A stretch of 28,803 bases of DNA from a bacterium (GTDB lineage: Bacteria; Bdellovibrionota_C; UBA2361; OMII01), in NCBI GenBank assembly GCA_017853915.1, contig JAFMIS010000002.1, positions 1-28,803 on the forward strand, in the 5' to 3' direction. The position numbers and the translations under genes are program-made. Under the pieces are notes generated by a model. That model did no database searches, was not told where the DNA came from, and saw only the letters and a list, made by a program, of their open reading frames with translations. Of the stretch, positions 16,800-24,149 are shown piece by piece (positions within the stretch are counted from its first letter, which is position 1; every line of letters starts with the position of its first letter).

Positions 16800-17137
16800 G
16801 AGCTCGAACGAGGGGAGTCCTTGGTACTCTGCTACTGGCCTGTTTACTGGCTCTTTGGAGTGCTGCGGATGCTGCGGAACTACGAGTTGTAGATTCTGGT
16901 GGGCTCGTGCGAGCGGTCAGAATTATTAGAGGAAAAGCACGCGTGGTTATCGTATTCCAGCCGGGTGGAAAATCCGCCGGGGGAGAATGCGTGGCGACCA
17001 ATGTAGATGGTCTCGCTACGGAGCGGCGCGCCTCTGTTTCCGCGCAGGGTGAGTGTACCTTCACCGAGATGTCAGAGGGCTCGTGGCAGATTAACGTCCC
17101 GGGGGATCGCAAGTGGCGCGCGCAGATCTATGAGTAA
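16796..17137 (+). CDS. Small exported protein, function unknown
   Basis: A 113-residue protein with a clear Sec-type signal: MRARTR, a hydrophobic core (VLGTLLLACLLALW) and a likely cleavage after SAADA (about residue 27). The mature part is ~86 residues, beta-rich in look, with two cysteines (GGECVATN and GECTFTEM) that could form a disulfide in the periplasm. It resembles a small carboxypeptidase-regulatory-like or beta-sandwich domain only vaguely, so no family is claimed. Its ATG overlaps the purD stop and its stop overlaps the next ATG by 8 bases, which argues strongly that it is a real, translationally coupled gene. Confidence 0.75.
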   Translation: MRARTRGVLGTLLLACLLALWSAADAAELRVVDSGGLVRAVRIIRGKARVVIVFQPGGKSAGGECVATNVDGLATERRASVSAQGECTFTEMSEGSWQINVPGDRKWRAQIYE

Positions 17138-18536
17138 TCCGATCCTTTCTCTATATCAGTTGGAGAGTCCAAGTGGCGCGGGCGGTGAACTGCCCTTTAG
17201 CGGTCTCGCCACACGAGATCAAAACCTGACTGGACTTTCTGATAATCCGAATGTGGATCTTGTGATTATAGGCGGAGGATTGACTGGTGCCCTTGTGGCG
17301 TGGGAGGCGGCGCTCAGGGATATTAGGGTGGTATTGATAGAGCGCGGGATATGCGGTGAGCAGGCCGTATCGTGGAGCACTCGAATTGCTCAACTTCTGC
17401 GGATTGATCCTCTGCGGGTCGCGGCTGGGAGCCTATCACTGCGCGCGCTCTCGAAAGTGATTGCTCCGCATCTTGTGACGGTAGCCCCACGCGATACGCA
17501 TCCGCCGCATGGGTGGCGGGTATCACTGGCGAATAGACTGGTTCCCCCATGCGATGTTAATGAACGACTCTTAATTCGTGAGATCCTCTTAGCCGCGCGA
17601 CAGGAAGGTGCTTTTGTGTTTCAGGCAGCGGAGGCGACGTATGTCGAGGCTGAATCCGAATCGGGTTGTTACGTACTAGGTCTTCGAGATCACGTCGGTG
17701 AGCGGAAAGTCGAGCTGCGAGTTGGAGGAATTGTGATTGATCCCTCACATGGATACCTACCACCAACGCGGCTCGGCAGTAAGGTTCTTCAGGTCGCAGA
17801 TCCTGTCACCGCTGGTGTTCAGCGCATCTATCGCGTTACGCCTAAAACTACGAGGAGTGGGGAGCGTTTTGCTTCCTTCGAGCTGAGTGATGGCGCCTTT
17901 ATGTCAACGCGTCTTATCGCTGATGAAATAGTTGAGGTACATGTCCTTTTTGGAACAAAAGCTCTACCGCCAGCGGTGCTCGATGTTGTGTGTCCGGAAG
18001 CGGTTGGCGAGTCCGGATGGGTGGTCGAGGAAGAATTGAGTTCGCGAGGGATAGATGGTCGCTGGAGCGCCCACTATCGAGTCCAGCAGGCGCGGGGTAT
18101 CTTCACCTGCTCGCACCGCGCGCCGTGGGAGGCATTTCGTAGTGCTCGCCGGATTGTGAAGCGTGCTCTCTCGTGTTCAAACGAGCCTCGACCGTTTGCC
18201 AAGCTACCTCGACGACCTTTGCCAGGGGAAGAACAGGGATGTGAGGTTGATACTTTTAGGGCGCAGGCCCGTTCACGAGGAGTATCCGAGCGGACCATTG
18301 AGCTGTGTGTGAGGCGGTGGCGTGGTCGAGTTCGATACATCTCTCAGTTCGTCGATGGCTTCCAGGAATTGTGTCCGGGAGTTCTGGCTGGGGAGATTGA
18401 TCTTGCCTACCGAAGTGATCAAGCAACGTCAGTAGAGGATATAGTTGTTGGAGCGCTTGCATTACCGCAATGTCCAGGTTGGCAGAATAGTATTCCAGTC
18501 ATCGCGGACAGATTTCGACAGCGTGCGCGTGGCTAA
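17130..18536 (+). CDS. GlpD-like FAD-dependent oxidoreductase, divergent
   Basis: A 468-residue flavoprotein resembling aerobic glycerol-3-phosphate dehydrogenase. I use ATG 17130, inside the 8-bp overlap with the previous gene; the longer frame from 17007 only reads over that gene. Residues 43-71 form the dinucleotide-binding fold (DLVIIGGGLTGALVAWEAAL ending at acidic Glu71). The APHL segment and the C-terminal domain (RRWRGRVRYI, then AYRSDQATSVEDIVVGALAL) fit GlpD's end region. However, the GlpD block 'SSRSTKLIHGGLRY' is replaced by SWSTRIAQLLRIDPLRVAAG, so a conserved FAD/substrate region is altered. Substrate is uncertain. It sits last in the purHD transcription unit. Confidence 0.7.
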   Translation: MSNPILSLYQLESPSGAGGELPFSGLATRDQNLTGLSDNPNVDLVIIGGGLTGALVAWEAALRDIRVVLIERGICGEQAVSWSTRIAQLLRIDPLRVAAGSLSLRALSKVIAPHLVTVAPRDTHPPHGWRVSLANRLVPPCDVNERLLIREILLAARQEGAFVFQAAEATYVEAESESGCYVLGLRDHVGERKVELRVGGIVIDPSHGYLPPTRLGSKVLQVADPVTAGVQRIYRVTPKTTRSGERFASFELSDGAFMSTRLIADEIVEVHVLFGTKALPPAVLDVVCPEAVGESGWVVEEELSSRGIDGRWSAHYRVQQARGIFTCSHRAPWEAFRSARRIVKRALSCSNEPRPFAKLPRRPLPGEEQGCEVDTFRAQARSRGVSERTIELCVRRWRGRVRYISQFVDGFQELCPGVLAGEIDLAYRSDQATSVEDIVVGALALPQCPGWQNSIPVIADRFRQRARG

Positions 18537-18599
18537 TCGCCGGCTCTTTCTGAATACCTCTTTCGCAAAAATCGAAACATAGCTGGTGCGTGACGCGAT

Positions 18600-18642
18600 C
18601 GTGATCACGCGCGCGATAATTCGAGGGTACGCGTGCGCACGC
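18600..18642. promoter_or_regulatory. Pair of CGTGNNCACG palindromes, candidate operators
   Basis: Two perfect palindromes with the same half-site lie here: CGTGATCACG at 18600-18609 and CGTGCGCACG at 18632-18641 (extended to a 12-mer at 18631-18642). Their centres are 32 bp apart, about three helical turns. They sit 120-160 bp before the start of the secreted repeat protein, in a position suitable for a dimeric regulator. The regulator is unknown and there is no experimental support. Confidence 0.4.
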
Positions 18643-18760
18643 ATGCATTACAGCCATCATGTCGGCGTAAGCGTTAGACGTGTACAAGAGCCGGATTCAA
18701 TCAGCGAAGTCAGAGTTGAGACAGACGCTGATATCCAATCCAACGGGGAGCCAGGATCTT

Positions 18761-20608
18761 ATGAAACATGTTGTCGCGATAGTTTTGATCTGTTTCGTTT
18801 TCGCCCAAGAGGCTCGCGCCGTTACCTGCGCGCCAGGGACCTATAAACAGGGCGGTTCCTGTATCGCGTGCTCACCAGGAACGTATAGCACACAGCAGAA
18901 TGCGGCCTCATGTACGGTGTGTCCAGCAGGGGAAGTCCAGCCTCTTTCGGGTCAAACAAGTTGTACGCCGTGCCCAAGTGGTTACTACCCAAATGCGGAT
19001 CAAACCGCTTGTCTCTTGCCAACGAGTACTCCAACGGCTACCCCGACATCAACTTTCACGGCAACACCGACAGATACACCAACCAATACACCAACACAGA
19101 CACCGACTAACACTGTGACCCCGACCCCCTCAGCGACGCCTACCCACACACCAACGGAGACTAGTACGCCTACAGCCACTCCAACAGAGACGGCCACAGA
19201 GACTCCAACCGCTACTTATACGTCGACGTACACGCCAACGGCGACACCAACGGAGACACCGACTCCGACTTACACGTCTACAAGTACTCCAACGGCAACA
19301 GCAACATCGACGAAGACGCCTACCGAAATCCCCACTGAGACTCCCACCGAAACGCCTACTGCTACAAGCACACCAACAGCTACCAATACAAGTACCCCGA
19401 CCGTGACTAGTACACCAACGTTGACACACACGCCGACGGCGACGAGTACATCGACCCCGACCGCAACTCCAACCAGCACTCCAACGTCGACTGCTACGGC
19501 TACTCCGACGAGCTCACCGATGAACACTGCTACATGCTCGCCGACGCCAACTCGTACGCCGACGCCTCTAGCGACAAGCACACCAACCGCGATAGTTACA
19601 AATTCGGCGACCAAAACGCCCACGCCGAATGCCTCCCCGTCCGTGACCGTGACGCCGACGACAACGCAAACCCCCACGGGCACTGCAACTCCAATCGGTA
19701 GCGTCACGCCGACAATGACAGCGACACCGACTGCCACAAGTGCTCCCGAGCCAACCGGAGTAATTTTCGAGCACACGCCAACGCCCACTCCAGCTGCTGT
19801 GGTTGGCGATGTAGACGGCGATCGCATTCCTGATGCTGCCTTCGTCGCGGCAAATGGGGCCGCTGAAGTGGTGCTGGGACTTGCGACTACTCCCCGAAAG
19901 ATTCAGGTTGATAGTGGAGTCCTTGCCGCTGACATTGGCCGAGTAGATGGGCGCTGGGGAGTTATCACGGTAAAGAAAACCGCTAACACCCACATCTGGA
20001 GCGCGCTCAATTTAGTAGAGGCGACAGCTCCACGCGTGCTCGCCGAGGTCAGTTCGCCGGGACAGCCTGTGATGGGGTGTTATCTTGATGACGCGTACGT
20101 GGCAGCCGGCTACAAAAAGATTAAATCGGTTGGAATGCTCACTGAGTATTCCTCGCCTACTGCCACAGTAGTGCCGCTTCCGCTCGCTACTCTCGGTGTG
20201 CGCTGCGGGAACCTTGAAGAGGGCGATAGTACAGTATTTTATCTGAACCAAAACGCCAAAAAGAAAACTGTAACGGTCGTTGGAGTCAAGAATGGTAAGA
20301 ATGTTCTGACGTCCCAGAGAGTTGATCCAAAATTAAAGGGTCTTATGTTGGTCGCGGTGCCGCGTGCGCTCCATGATTCTCCAACGGTCGCGATCCTGGC
20401 GCGCCTCGGAGCTAAGCAGGTGCTTCAGGTGCTTGATAGCAGCAATAGGTGGAGGAGTATCGCTCTCCCTCGAGTGGACGCTGGTAGCTCAGTCACCGCT
20501 ATGGTGGGCGTTCGAATGGGGGAGCAGACCTATCTCGTTGTGCAGATCACAGGGAAGGCTCGAGCAACCTCGTATGTACGTCTATTGGTGCCGGCGAAGA
20601 ACTTGTAA
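18761..20608 (+). CDS. Secreted Cys-rich / Thr-Pro repeat / FG-GAP-like protein
   Basis: I start at ATG 18761, which has AGGA 5-8 bp upstream and opens a signal peptide (MKHVVAIVLICFVFAQEARA); the longer frame from 18680 lacks this. The 615-residue protein has four parts. The first is the signal. Residues ~23-86 form a Cys-rich module with CxxCxxG spacing (CIACSPGTY, CTVCPAGE, CTPCPSGYY), like GCC2/GCC3 or ephrin-receptor-like repeats. About 255 residues of TPTxTPT/TSTPT follow, probably an extended and possibly O-glycosylated stalk. The ~260-residue C-terminal domain opens with VVGDVDGDRIPDAAFV, a calcium-binding FG-GAP/VCBS-type motif. No sortase or PEP-CTERM tail is seen. It is likely extracellular or surface-attached; its role is unknown. 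Confidence 0.83.
   Translation: MKHVVAIVLICFVFAQEARAVTCAPGTYKQGGSCIACSPGTYSTQQNAASCTVCPAGEVQPLSGQTSCTPCPSGYYPNADQTACLLPTSTPTATPTSTFTATPTDTPTNTPTQTPTNTVTPTPSATPTHTPTETSTPTATPTETATETPTATYTSTYTPTATPTETPTPTYTSTSTPTATATSTKTPTEIPTETPTETPTATSTPTATNTSTPTVTSTPTLTHTPTATSTSTPTATPTSTPTSTATATPTSSPMNTATCSPTPTRTPTPLATSTPTAIVTNSATKTPTPNASPSVTVTPTTTQTPTGTATPIGSVTPTMTATPTATSAPEPTGVIFEHTPTPTPAAVVGDVDGDRIPDAAFVAANGAAEVVLGLATTPRKIQVDSGVLAADIGRVDGRWGVITVKKTANTHIWSALNLVEATAPRVLAEVSSPGQPVMGCYLDDAYVAAGYKKIKSVGMLTEYSSPTATVVPLPLATLGVRCGNLEEGDSTVFYLNQNAKKKTVTVVGVKNGKNVLTSQRVDPKLKGLMLVAVPRALHDSPTVAILARLGAKQVLQVLDSSNRWRSIALPRVDAGSSVTAMVGVRMGEQTYLVVQITGKARATSYVRLLVPAKNL
19021..19760 (+). repeat. Coding minisatellite (Thr-Pro repeat)
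   Basis: About 740 bp inside the secreted protein gene consist of imperfect 6- and 12-base units such as ACNCCNACN, encoding Thr-Pro, Thr-Ala-Thr-Pro and Thr-Ser-Thr. The units are degenerate at third positions, so the protein repeat seems better conserved than the DNA. Such tracts commonly vary in length between strains, and open reading frames on the opposite strand here are an artefact of the repeat. Confidence 0.85.
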
Positions 20609-21087
20609 CATATCTCTGTGTGAAAAAATCCTCACGCGTGGTTAGTTGTGAGACCTCGGATCTTTCACGCCTGAAGAGGATCGCTCTCAATAAGAATTCT
20701 TCTTCTCTTTCTCGCAGTGGGGAGGCCGAATCTTGTTGTGAGTCTTATAGCCTGTCCTGTGGTAGGGGGACTGGTGGAATGGATACCGCATATCCACATG
20801 AGTCAACACCTCGGTTTTAGAATGCGGATTCTTGAGCTGCAGTGTTGCCCCGCCATCAAGGCGCGCTGAGTTGGTAGAATCCGATCGAAATCATTTCCGA
20901 CAGATTCATGCATATCGAGCGCTGATCAACACGATGCAATTCAGGTAGTATCTGGCTAGTATGAGCGGCTCTAATTTTTGGCTGTTATTAGGTTATTCCG
21001 AGCCCATGGTTGGGCATAACCGATCTGGAAGCTAGTGATAACGTGTCGCCCCCGCAGGGGCCGGTTTTCCTGACCTAGGGGTTTTAG
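20609..21087. other. 479-bp intergenic region
   Basis: The stretch between the secreted repeat protein and the ABC permease contains no convincing gene. A 66-residue plus-strand frame (20620-20820) is Ser-rich and has no support. The last ~100 bp form a structured leader described separately (20991-21068). I looked for a tRNA around 20860-20930 because of a GCTGAGTTGGTAGA stretch and found no matching T-arm. Confidence 0.5.
20991..21068 (+). promoter_or_regulatory. Structured leader of the ABC exporter operon
   Basis: Two stems stand directly before the permease gene. The first pairs GGTTAT (20991-20996) with ATAACC (21016-21021) and GCCCA (21002-21006) with TGGGC (21011-21015), leaving a 5-base bulge. 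The second pairs GCCCC (21048-21052) with GGGGC (21057-21061), followed by CGGTTTT. An AACCG at 21018-21022 could instead pair with CGGTT at 21062-21066, excluding the outer part of the first stem. This geometry suits an attenuator or RNA switch but matches no class I know. Confidence 0.4.
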
Positions 21088-22371
21088 ATGTCAGCAGCTC
21101 TTCATCTCGCCTGGTCTTTGGTGCGAATTCGACACCTTACTCTCTCACTCTTTATTTTTCCGCTCATCATCAGTGTTGTATTAGTTCTTGGGCAGCTGAT
21201 GGTAACTGGGATGTTTTTACGGTCGTTTGGTACAGGCGCTGCTGATATAGAAAGCGCCACGAAGACAGAGAGTAATCCGGTTCGCCTGATTTTGTACGGC
21301 AGTGGAGATGAACGCCCGCCACTGAGGGTATGTCGCTGGGTGCCGGCGCGCGGTAACTCACAGGGTGAAATCCCTCCCAGTGAGGAATGTCGCCCGGATC
21401 GGCTTGATGTTGCGGTGCATGTCGATGACCCGACGAACGCGTCAATACAGGAGTATAGGGATCTCTTCCAGGGGCAGATTGATCGATTGCATGTGTGCCG
21501 AGCTTGCTCCCCTGATGTGGTGATAGACGCGGACACTGCAGGTAAAAAAAATACTCACGTCGGCAGCGCCTATGGCCTGGCGGTGCTTTCGCTGGCCTTT
21601 AAAATGAAGGGGTCTGTAAAGGAGGATCGGGATGAATATATCAAGATGCTCTCAGGTGATATCGGCAAGGTCTCCTTGTCTCTTCCGGAATCGGCGCAAC
21701 CGATCGAACTGAGCAAAACTAACGGAGCGATACCATTCGCGGCGAATATCGTACCGATGGTCATTATTGCCCTGTGGCTCTCTTTGCGGGCCCATCGAAA
21801 AGTTCTGGATTATTTCGCGCGTAACGATGTGTTGTTGCCACTTGTGGCAGCGACGGGAAAGAAAGCTTTCTACGGAGCTTTATGGATTCTCACCTTGTTT
21901 CGAGTGACATGTTTCCTCGCGGCGGCGATTCCAATCATGTATTTCGGTCTTAGGGATATCAGTGGCGATACGGTTTTTCAGGAGATCGCTAAGAATACGA
22001 ACGCCATAGTGCTTTGGTTGGCTGCCCTCGTCGCAGCTGTTTCGCTCGCTACTATCATAAGTTCGATCGCTGATCTGAAGCACCGACAGGCGTTTGTGAA
22101 CGTTCTCTATCGATATCTACCGATGTTTCTGGCGATGCTCGGAGGATGTGTCTGGTTAGCGACATTTATATTTCCATCCGAAACGGCGGGATTGATTCGA
22201 CTGTGGCTCACCGCGGTTCCGGTATTGGGGCTAGCGCCTCTTTTTATCGCCCCGATAACTCGACCAGAGGTGTGGGTTTTGTTGGTGCACGCGGTATGCT
22301 CGGCGGCCCTTGTTGTCGTCATTCTACGTGGTAACGCGCGCTGGTTCGCCGCGCATCTTGAGGAGGTATGA
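21088..22371 (+). CDS. ABC transporter permease-like membrane protein
   Basis: A 427-residue polytopic protein. An AGGGG motif at 21076-21080 precedes the ATG. One helix (~18-42) is followed by a ~180-residue extracytoplasmic domain (~45-225), then about six helices crowded into ~226-415. The large outer domain has four cysteines (CRW, EEC, and the CRAC pair), which may form disulfides or bind a metal. The pairing with the ATPase gene, whose ATG overlaps this stop, makes it the membrane partner of an ABC-2-like exporter. I do not recognise a named family, and the substrate is unknown. Permease identity is inferred from topology and context more than from motifs. Confidence 0.72.
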   Translation: MSAALHLAWSLVRIRHLTLSLFIFPLIISVVLVLGQLMVTGMFLRSFGTGAADIESATKTESNPVRLILYGSGDERPPLRVCRWVPARGNSQGEIPPSEECRPDRLDVAVHVDDPTNASIQEYRDLFQGQIDRLHVCRACSPDVVIDADTAGKKNTHVGSAYGLAVLSLAFKMKGSVKEDRDEYIKMLSGDIGKVSLSLPESAQPIELSKTNGAIPFAANIVPMVIIALWLSLRAHRKVLDYFARNDVLLPLVAATGKKAFYGALWILTLFRVTCFLAAAIPIMYFGLRDISGDTVFQEIAKNTNAIVLWLAALVAAVSLATIISSIADLKHRQAFVNVLYRYLPMFLAMLGGCVWLATFIFPSETAGLIRLWLTAVPVLGLAPLFIAPITRPEVWVLLVHAVCSAALVVVILRGNARWFAAHLEEV

Positions 22372-23120
22372 TGAGACCATATGTGACCCTATCGGTGGAA
22401 CATCTTGCCGTCCGTTACGCGGATTTGCAGGCATTGAGTATCGACACGTTACAGGCGCGGGGAGGAGTGTTTGCCTTGTTGGGGCATAACGGCGCTGGTA
22501 AATCGACCTTGATAAAAACACTGCTTGGGCTTCTTGAGCCACGCGCGGGATCAATCATAGCTCGCGCGAGCGAGGGGCAGCGGCTTATCCCTGAGAGAGA
22601 TATGGCTTTTTGTCCTGAGAATGGCGCGGTCTTCGCGGATATATCGGTGCAGGAGTATCTCGGTTTGTGGTGTCGGATCAAGCACAACGAGGCGCGTTAT
22701 TATCAAAAGGCTGGGGCTCACTATGTAGAGCGTTTGAACATCGGCCCGCTATTAAAAAAGCGAGGACGAGAGCTCTCAAAAGGGCAGCGTCGACGCGTTC
22801 AGACCGCGCTCGGGTTTATGAGCGATCCCCGTTTCTTCCTTTTTGACGAGCCGTTTGATGGTCTTGACGTGCAGCGTACTACCGAGTTGATGGAGATAGT
22901 GGAGGAGGAGAGGGAGAAACGGGCGTTTCTTATCTCGTCCCATCGCATGGACGTGATGGAGCGGCTCGCCGATACGATTATTGTTCTCCAAGAGGGACAG
23001 GTGCGGTGCGAGGGAGGGCTTGAGTCCGTGTGCGGCGCGCTTATAGGGAGTGGCCAGAGTGGAAGCAATGTCTCCTTGACAGATGCCATGCGCTTTCATC
23101 TTCAATGTGTGGTTGGATAA
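22368..23120 (+). CDS. ABC transporter ATP-binding protein
   Basis: A 250-residue cytoplasmic ATPase that powers the adjacent permease. Motifs: Walker A LLGHNGAGKSTLIKTLLG, Q-loop area (CPENGAVFADISVQEYLG, where Glu replaces the usual Gln), signature LSKGQRRRV (LSGGQ variant), Walker B FFLFDEPFDGLD and the H-loop SSHRMDV. This is the CcmA/NatA-type exporter ATPase class. Two ATGs (22368 and 22371) follow AGGAGG at 22361-22366; the second has better spacing, the first overlaps the permease stop. The C-terminal ~20 residues are not conserved features. No terminator is evident after the stop. Confidence 0.92.
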   Translation: MMRPYVTLSVEHLAVRYADLQALSIDTLQARGGVFALLGHNGAGKSTLIKTLLGLLEPRAGSIIARASEGQRLIPERDMAFCPENGAVFADISVQEYLGLWCRIKHNEARYYQKAGAHYVERLNIGPLLKKRGRELSKGQRRRVQTALGFMSDPRFFLFDEPFDGLDVQRTTELMEIVEEEREKRAFLISSHRMDVMERLADTIIVLQEGQVRCEGGLESVCGALIGSGQSGSNVSLTDAMRFHLQCVVG

Positions 23121-23454
23121 TAATAATTACTAGTGCTCGTGGAAATGCGCTTGGAGGGTGAGTGATGCCTGGCCGCGGGTTGAGCACGTGTAACCAGTCG
23201 CAGCTCAGAAGTATTGCGCCCCGATCGCTAACGCTGTTGTAGTCTGAATCGTTGGTCATTTAAGGCGCTGAACTGAAAGGGTTTCGTGTGCGCGCGGAAT
23301 CGGCGTGTCCTAGGACAAATTTAGCTGCTAGACGAGCGCATGGCTGGGAAATACTGTCTTGTGACACAAGGGTGAGAGGTTAATCGCCCGAGTCATGCGT
23401 TTTGTTCGGTTCTTTAGGGTTAAATATTGAGGCTATATATTTTAGAGAGGCAAG
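23121..23454. other. 334-bp intergenic region before the aquaporin gene
   Basis: No gene is supported here; frames on the minus strand overlap neighbouring genes and lack features. A perfect odd-centred palindrome CTTGTGACACAAG lies at 23358-23370, about 85 bp before the aquaporin start, and could be an operator. The last 50 bp are AT-rich (TTAAATATTGAGGCTATATA) and may hold a promoter, but I cannot fix -35 and -10 boxes. Confidence 0.5.
23358..23370. promoter_or_regulatory. CTTGTGACACAAG palindrome, candidate operator
   Basis: A perfect inverted repeat of 6-bp arms around a single A, upstream of the aquaporin-family gene. Size and position fit a homodimeric repressor or activator site. No regulator is identified. 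Confidence 0.35.
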
Positions 23455-24081
23455 ATGAACAAGCTCGCAACGGAGTGTATTGGTACTTTTTTTCTCGTGC
23501 TCACGATCGGTTGCACGGTAGTCGGAACTAACCCGGGAGTGATCGCTCCGCTGGCTATTGGCGCCGTGTTGATGGTCATGGTGTTCGCTGGAGGGCATAT
23601 CTCAGGGGCCCATTATAATCCAGCTGTAACTGTTGGTTTGGTTGTTCGTGGTCGTTGTAGCGCTTCCGACGCCATCGGCTACATGGTCGCGCAGACGATT
23701 GGTGCTGTGCTGGCTGCTCTCGCGGTAGGATATCTCAAGGCTGGAGCTGCAGTGGCCGCTGGAAATCCGGATGTCGCACGGGCATTGGTGGCGGAGTTTC
23801 TCTTTACTTTTGCTCTGGTCTACGTAGTGCTTAACGTGGCTACCGCTAAAGGCACTGCGAATAACTCGTTCTACGGCCTTGCGATAGGTAGTACTGTCAT
23901 GGTGGGAGCGTTTGCGGTAGGAGGGATCTCTGGGGGAGCATTTAATCCCGCTGTAGCGATCGGGGTAACTGTGATGGGCCTCTCCGCATGGGCTAATATC
24001 TGGATATTCCTGGTAGCCAACTTCGCCGCGGGGATCGCGGCAGGAGCTACTTTCAAGGCGCTTAACCCGAAAGATAAGTAA
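23455..24081 (+). CDS. Aquaporin-family (MIP) channel, atypical filter
   Basis: A 208-residue six-helix channel of the major intrinsic protein family, in the inner membrane, conducting water or small neutral solutes. GAGAGG at 23445-23450 supports the ATG. The two half-helix motifs are HYNPAVT (Asn55) and FNPAVAIG (Asn164). The residue after the second NPA, almost always Arg in water and glycerol channels (AqpZ 'NPARS'), is Val here, and the helix-5 filter histidine of AqpZ also appears absent. The pore should therefore differ from AqpZ or GlpF. From memory a group of bacterial MIPs shares NPAVG/NPAVA, so this is a clade feature rather than a lesion. A strong terminator follows. Confidence 0.88.
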   Translation: MNKLATECIGTFFLVLTIGCTVVGTNPGVIAPLAIGAVLMVMVFAGGHISGAHYNPAVTVGLVVRGRCSASDAIGYMVAQTIGAVLAALAVGYLKAGAAVAAGNPDVARALVAEFLFTFALVYVVLNVATAKGTANNSFYGLAIGSTVMVGAFAVGGISGGAFNPAVAIGVTVMGLSAWANIWIFLVANFAAGIAAGATFKALNPKDK

Positions 24082-24112
24082 CGCTCAACGAACGTTTATA
24101 AGTTGGATGAAG

Positions 24113-24139
24113 CGCGGCCGAAGTGGCCGCGTTTTTTTT
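24113..24139 (+). terminator. Strong intrinsic terminator after the aquaporin gene
   Basis: CGCGGCC (24113-24119) pairs perfectly with GGCCGCG (24125-24131) across loop GAAGT, followed by eight Ts (24132-24139). It lies 31 bp after the aquaporin stop, on its strand. It ends 10 bp before the stop of the convergent MDR gene. Confidence 0.9.
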
Positions 24140-24149
24140 GTTGGGCGCA

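Noticed and set aside
19270..19827. Minus-strand 185-residue Val-Gly-rich ORF
   Set aside because: It is the reverse complement of the Thr-Pro repeat; periodic DNA keeps other frames open. No ribosome site or family.
20620..20820. 66-residue Ser-rich ORF after the secreted repeat protein
   Set aside because: No ribosome site, signal or family similarity, and composition is low complexity.
20860..20935. tRNA-like stretch with GCTGAGTTGGTAGA
   Set aside because: The D-arm-like sequence has no matching acceptor stem or GTTCGA-type T-loop at the right distance.
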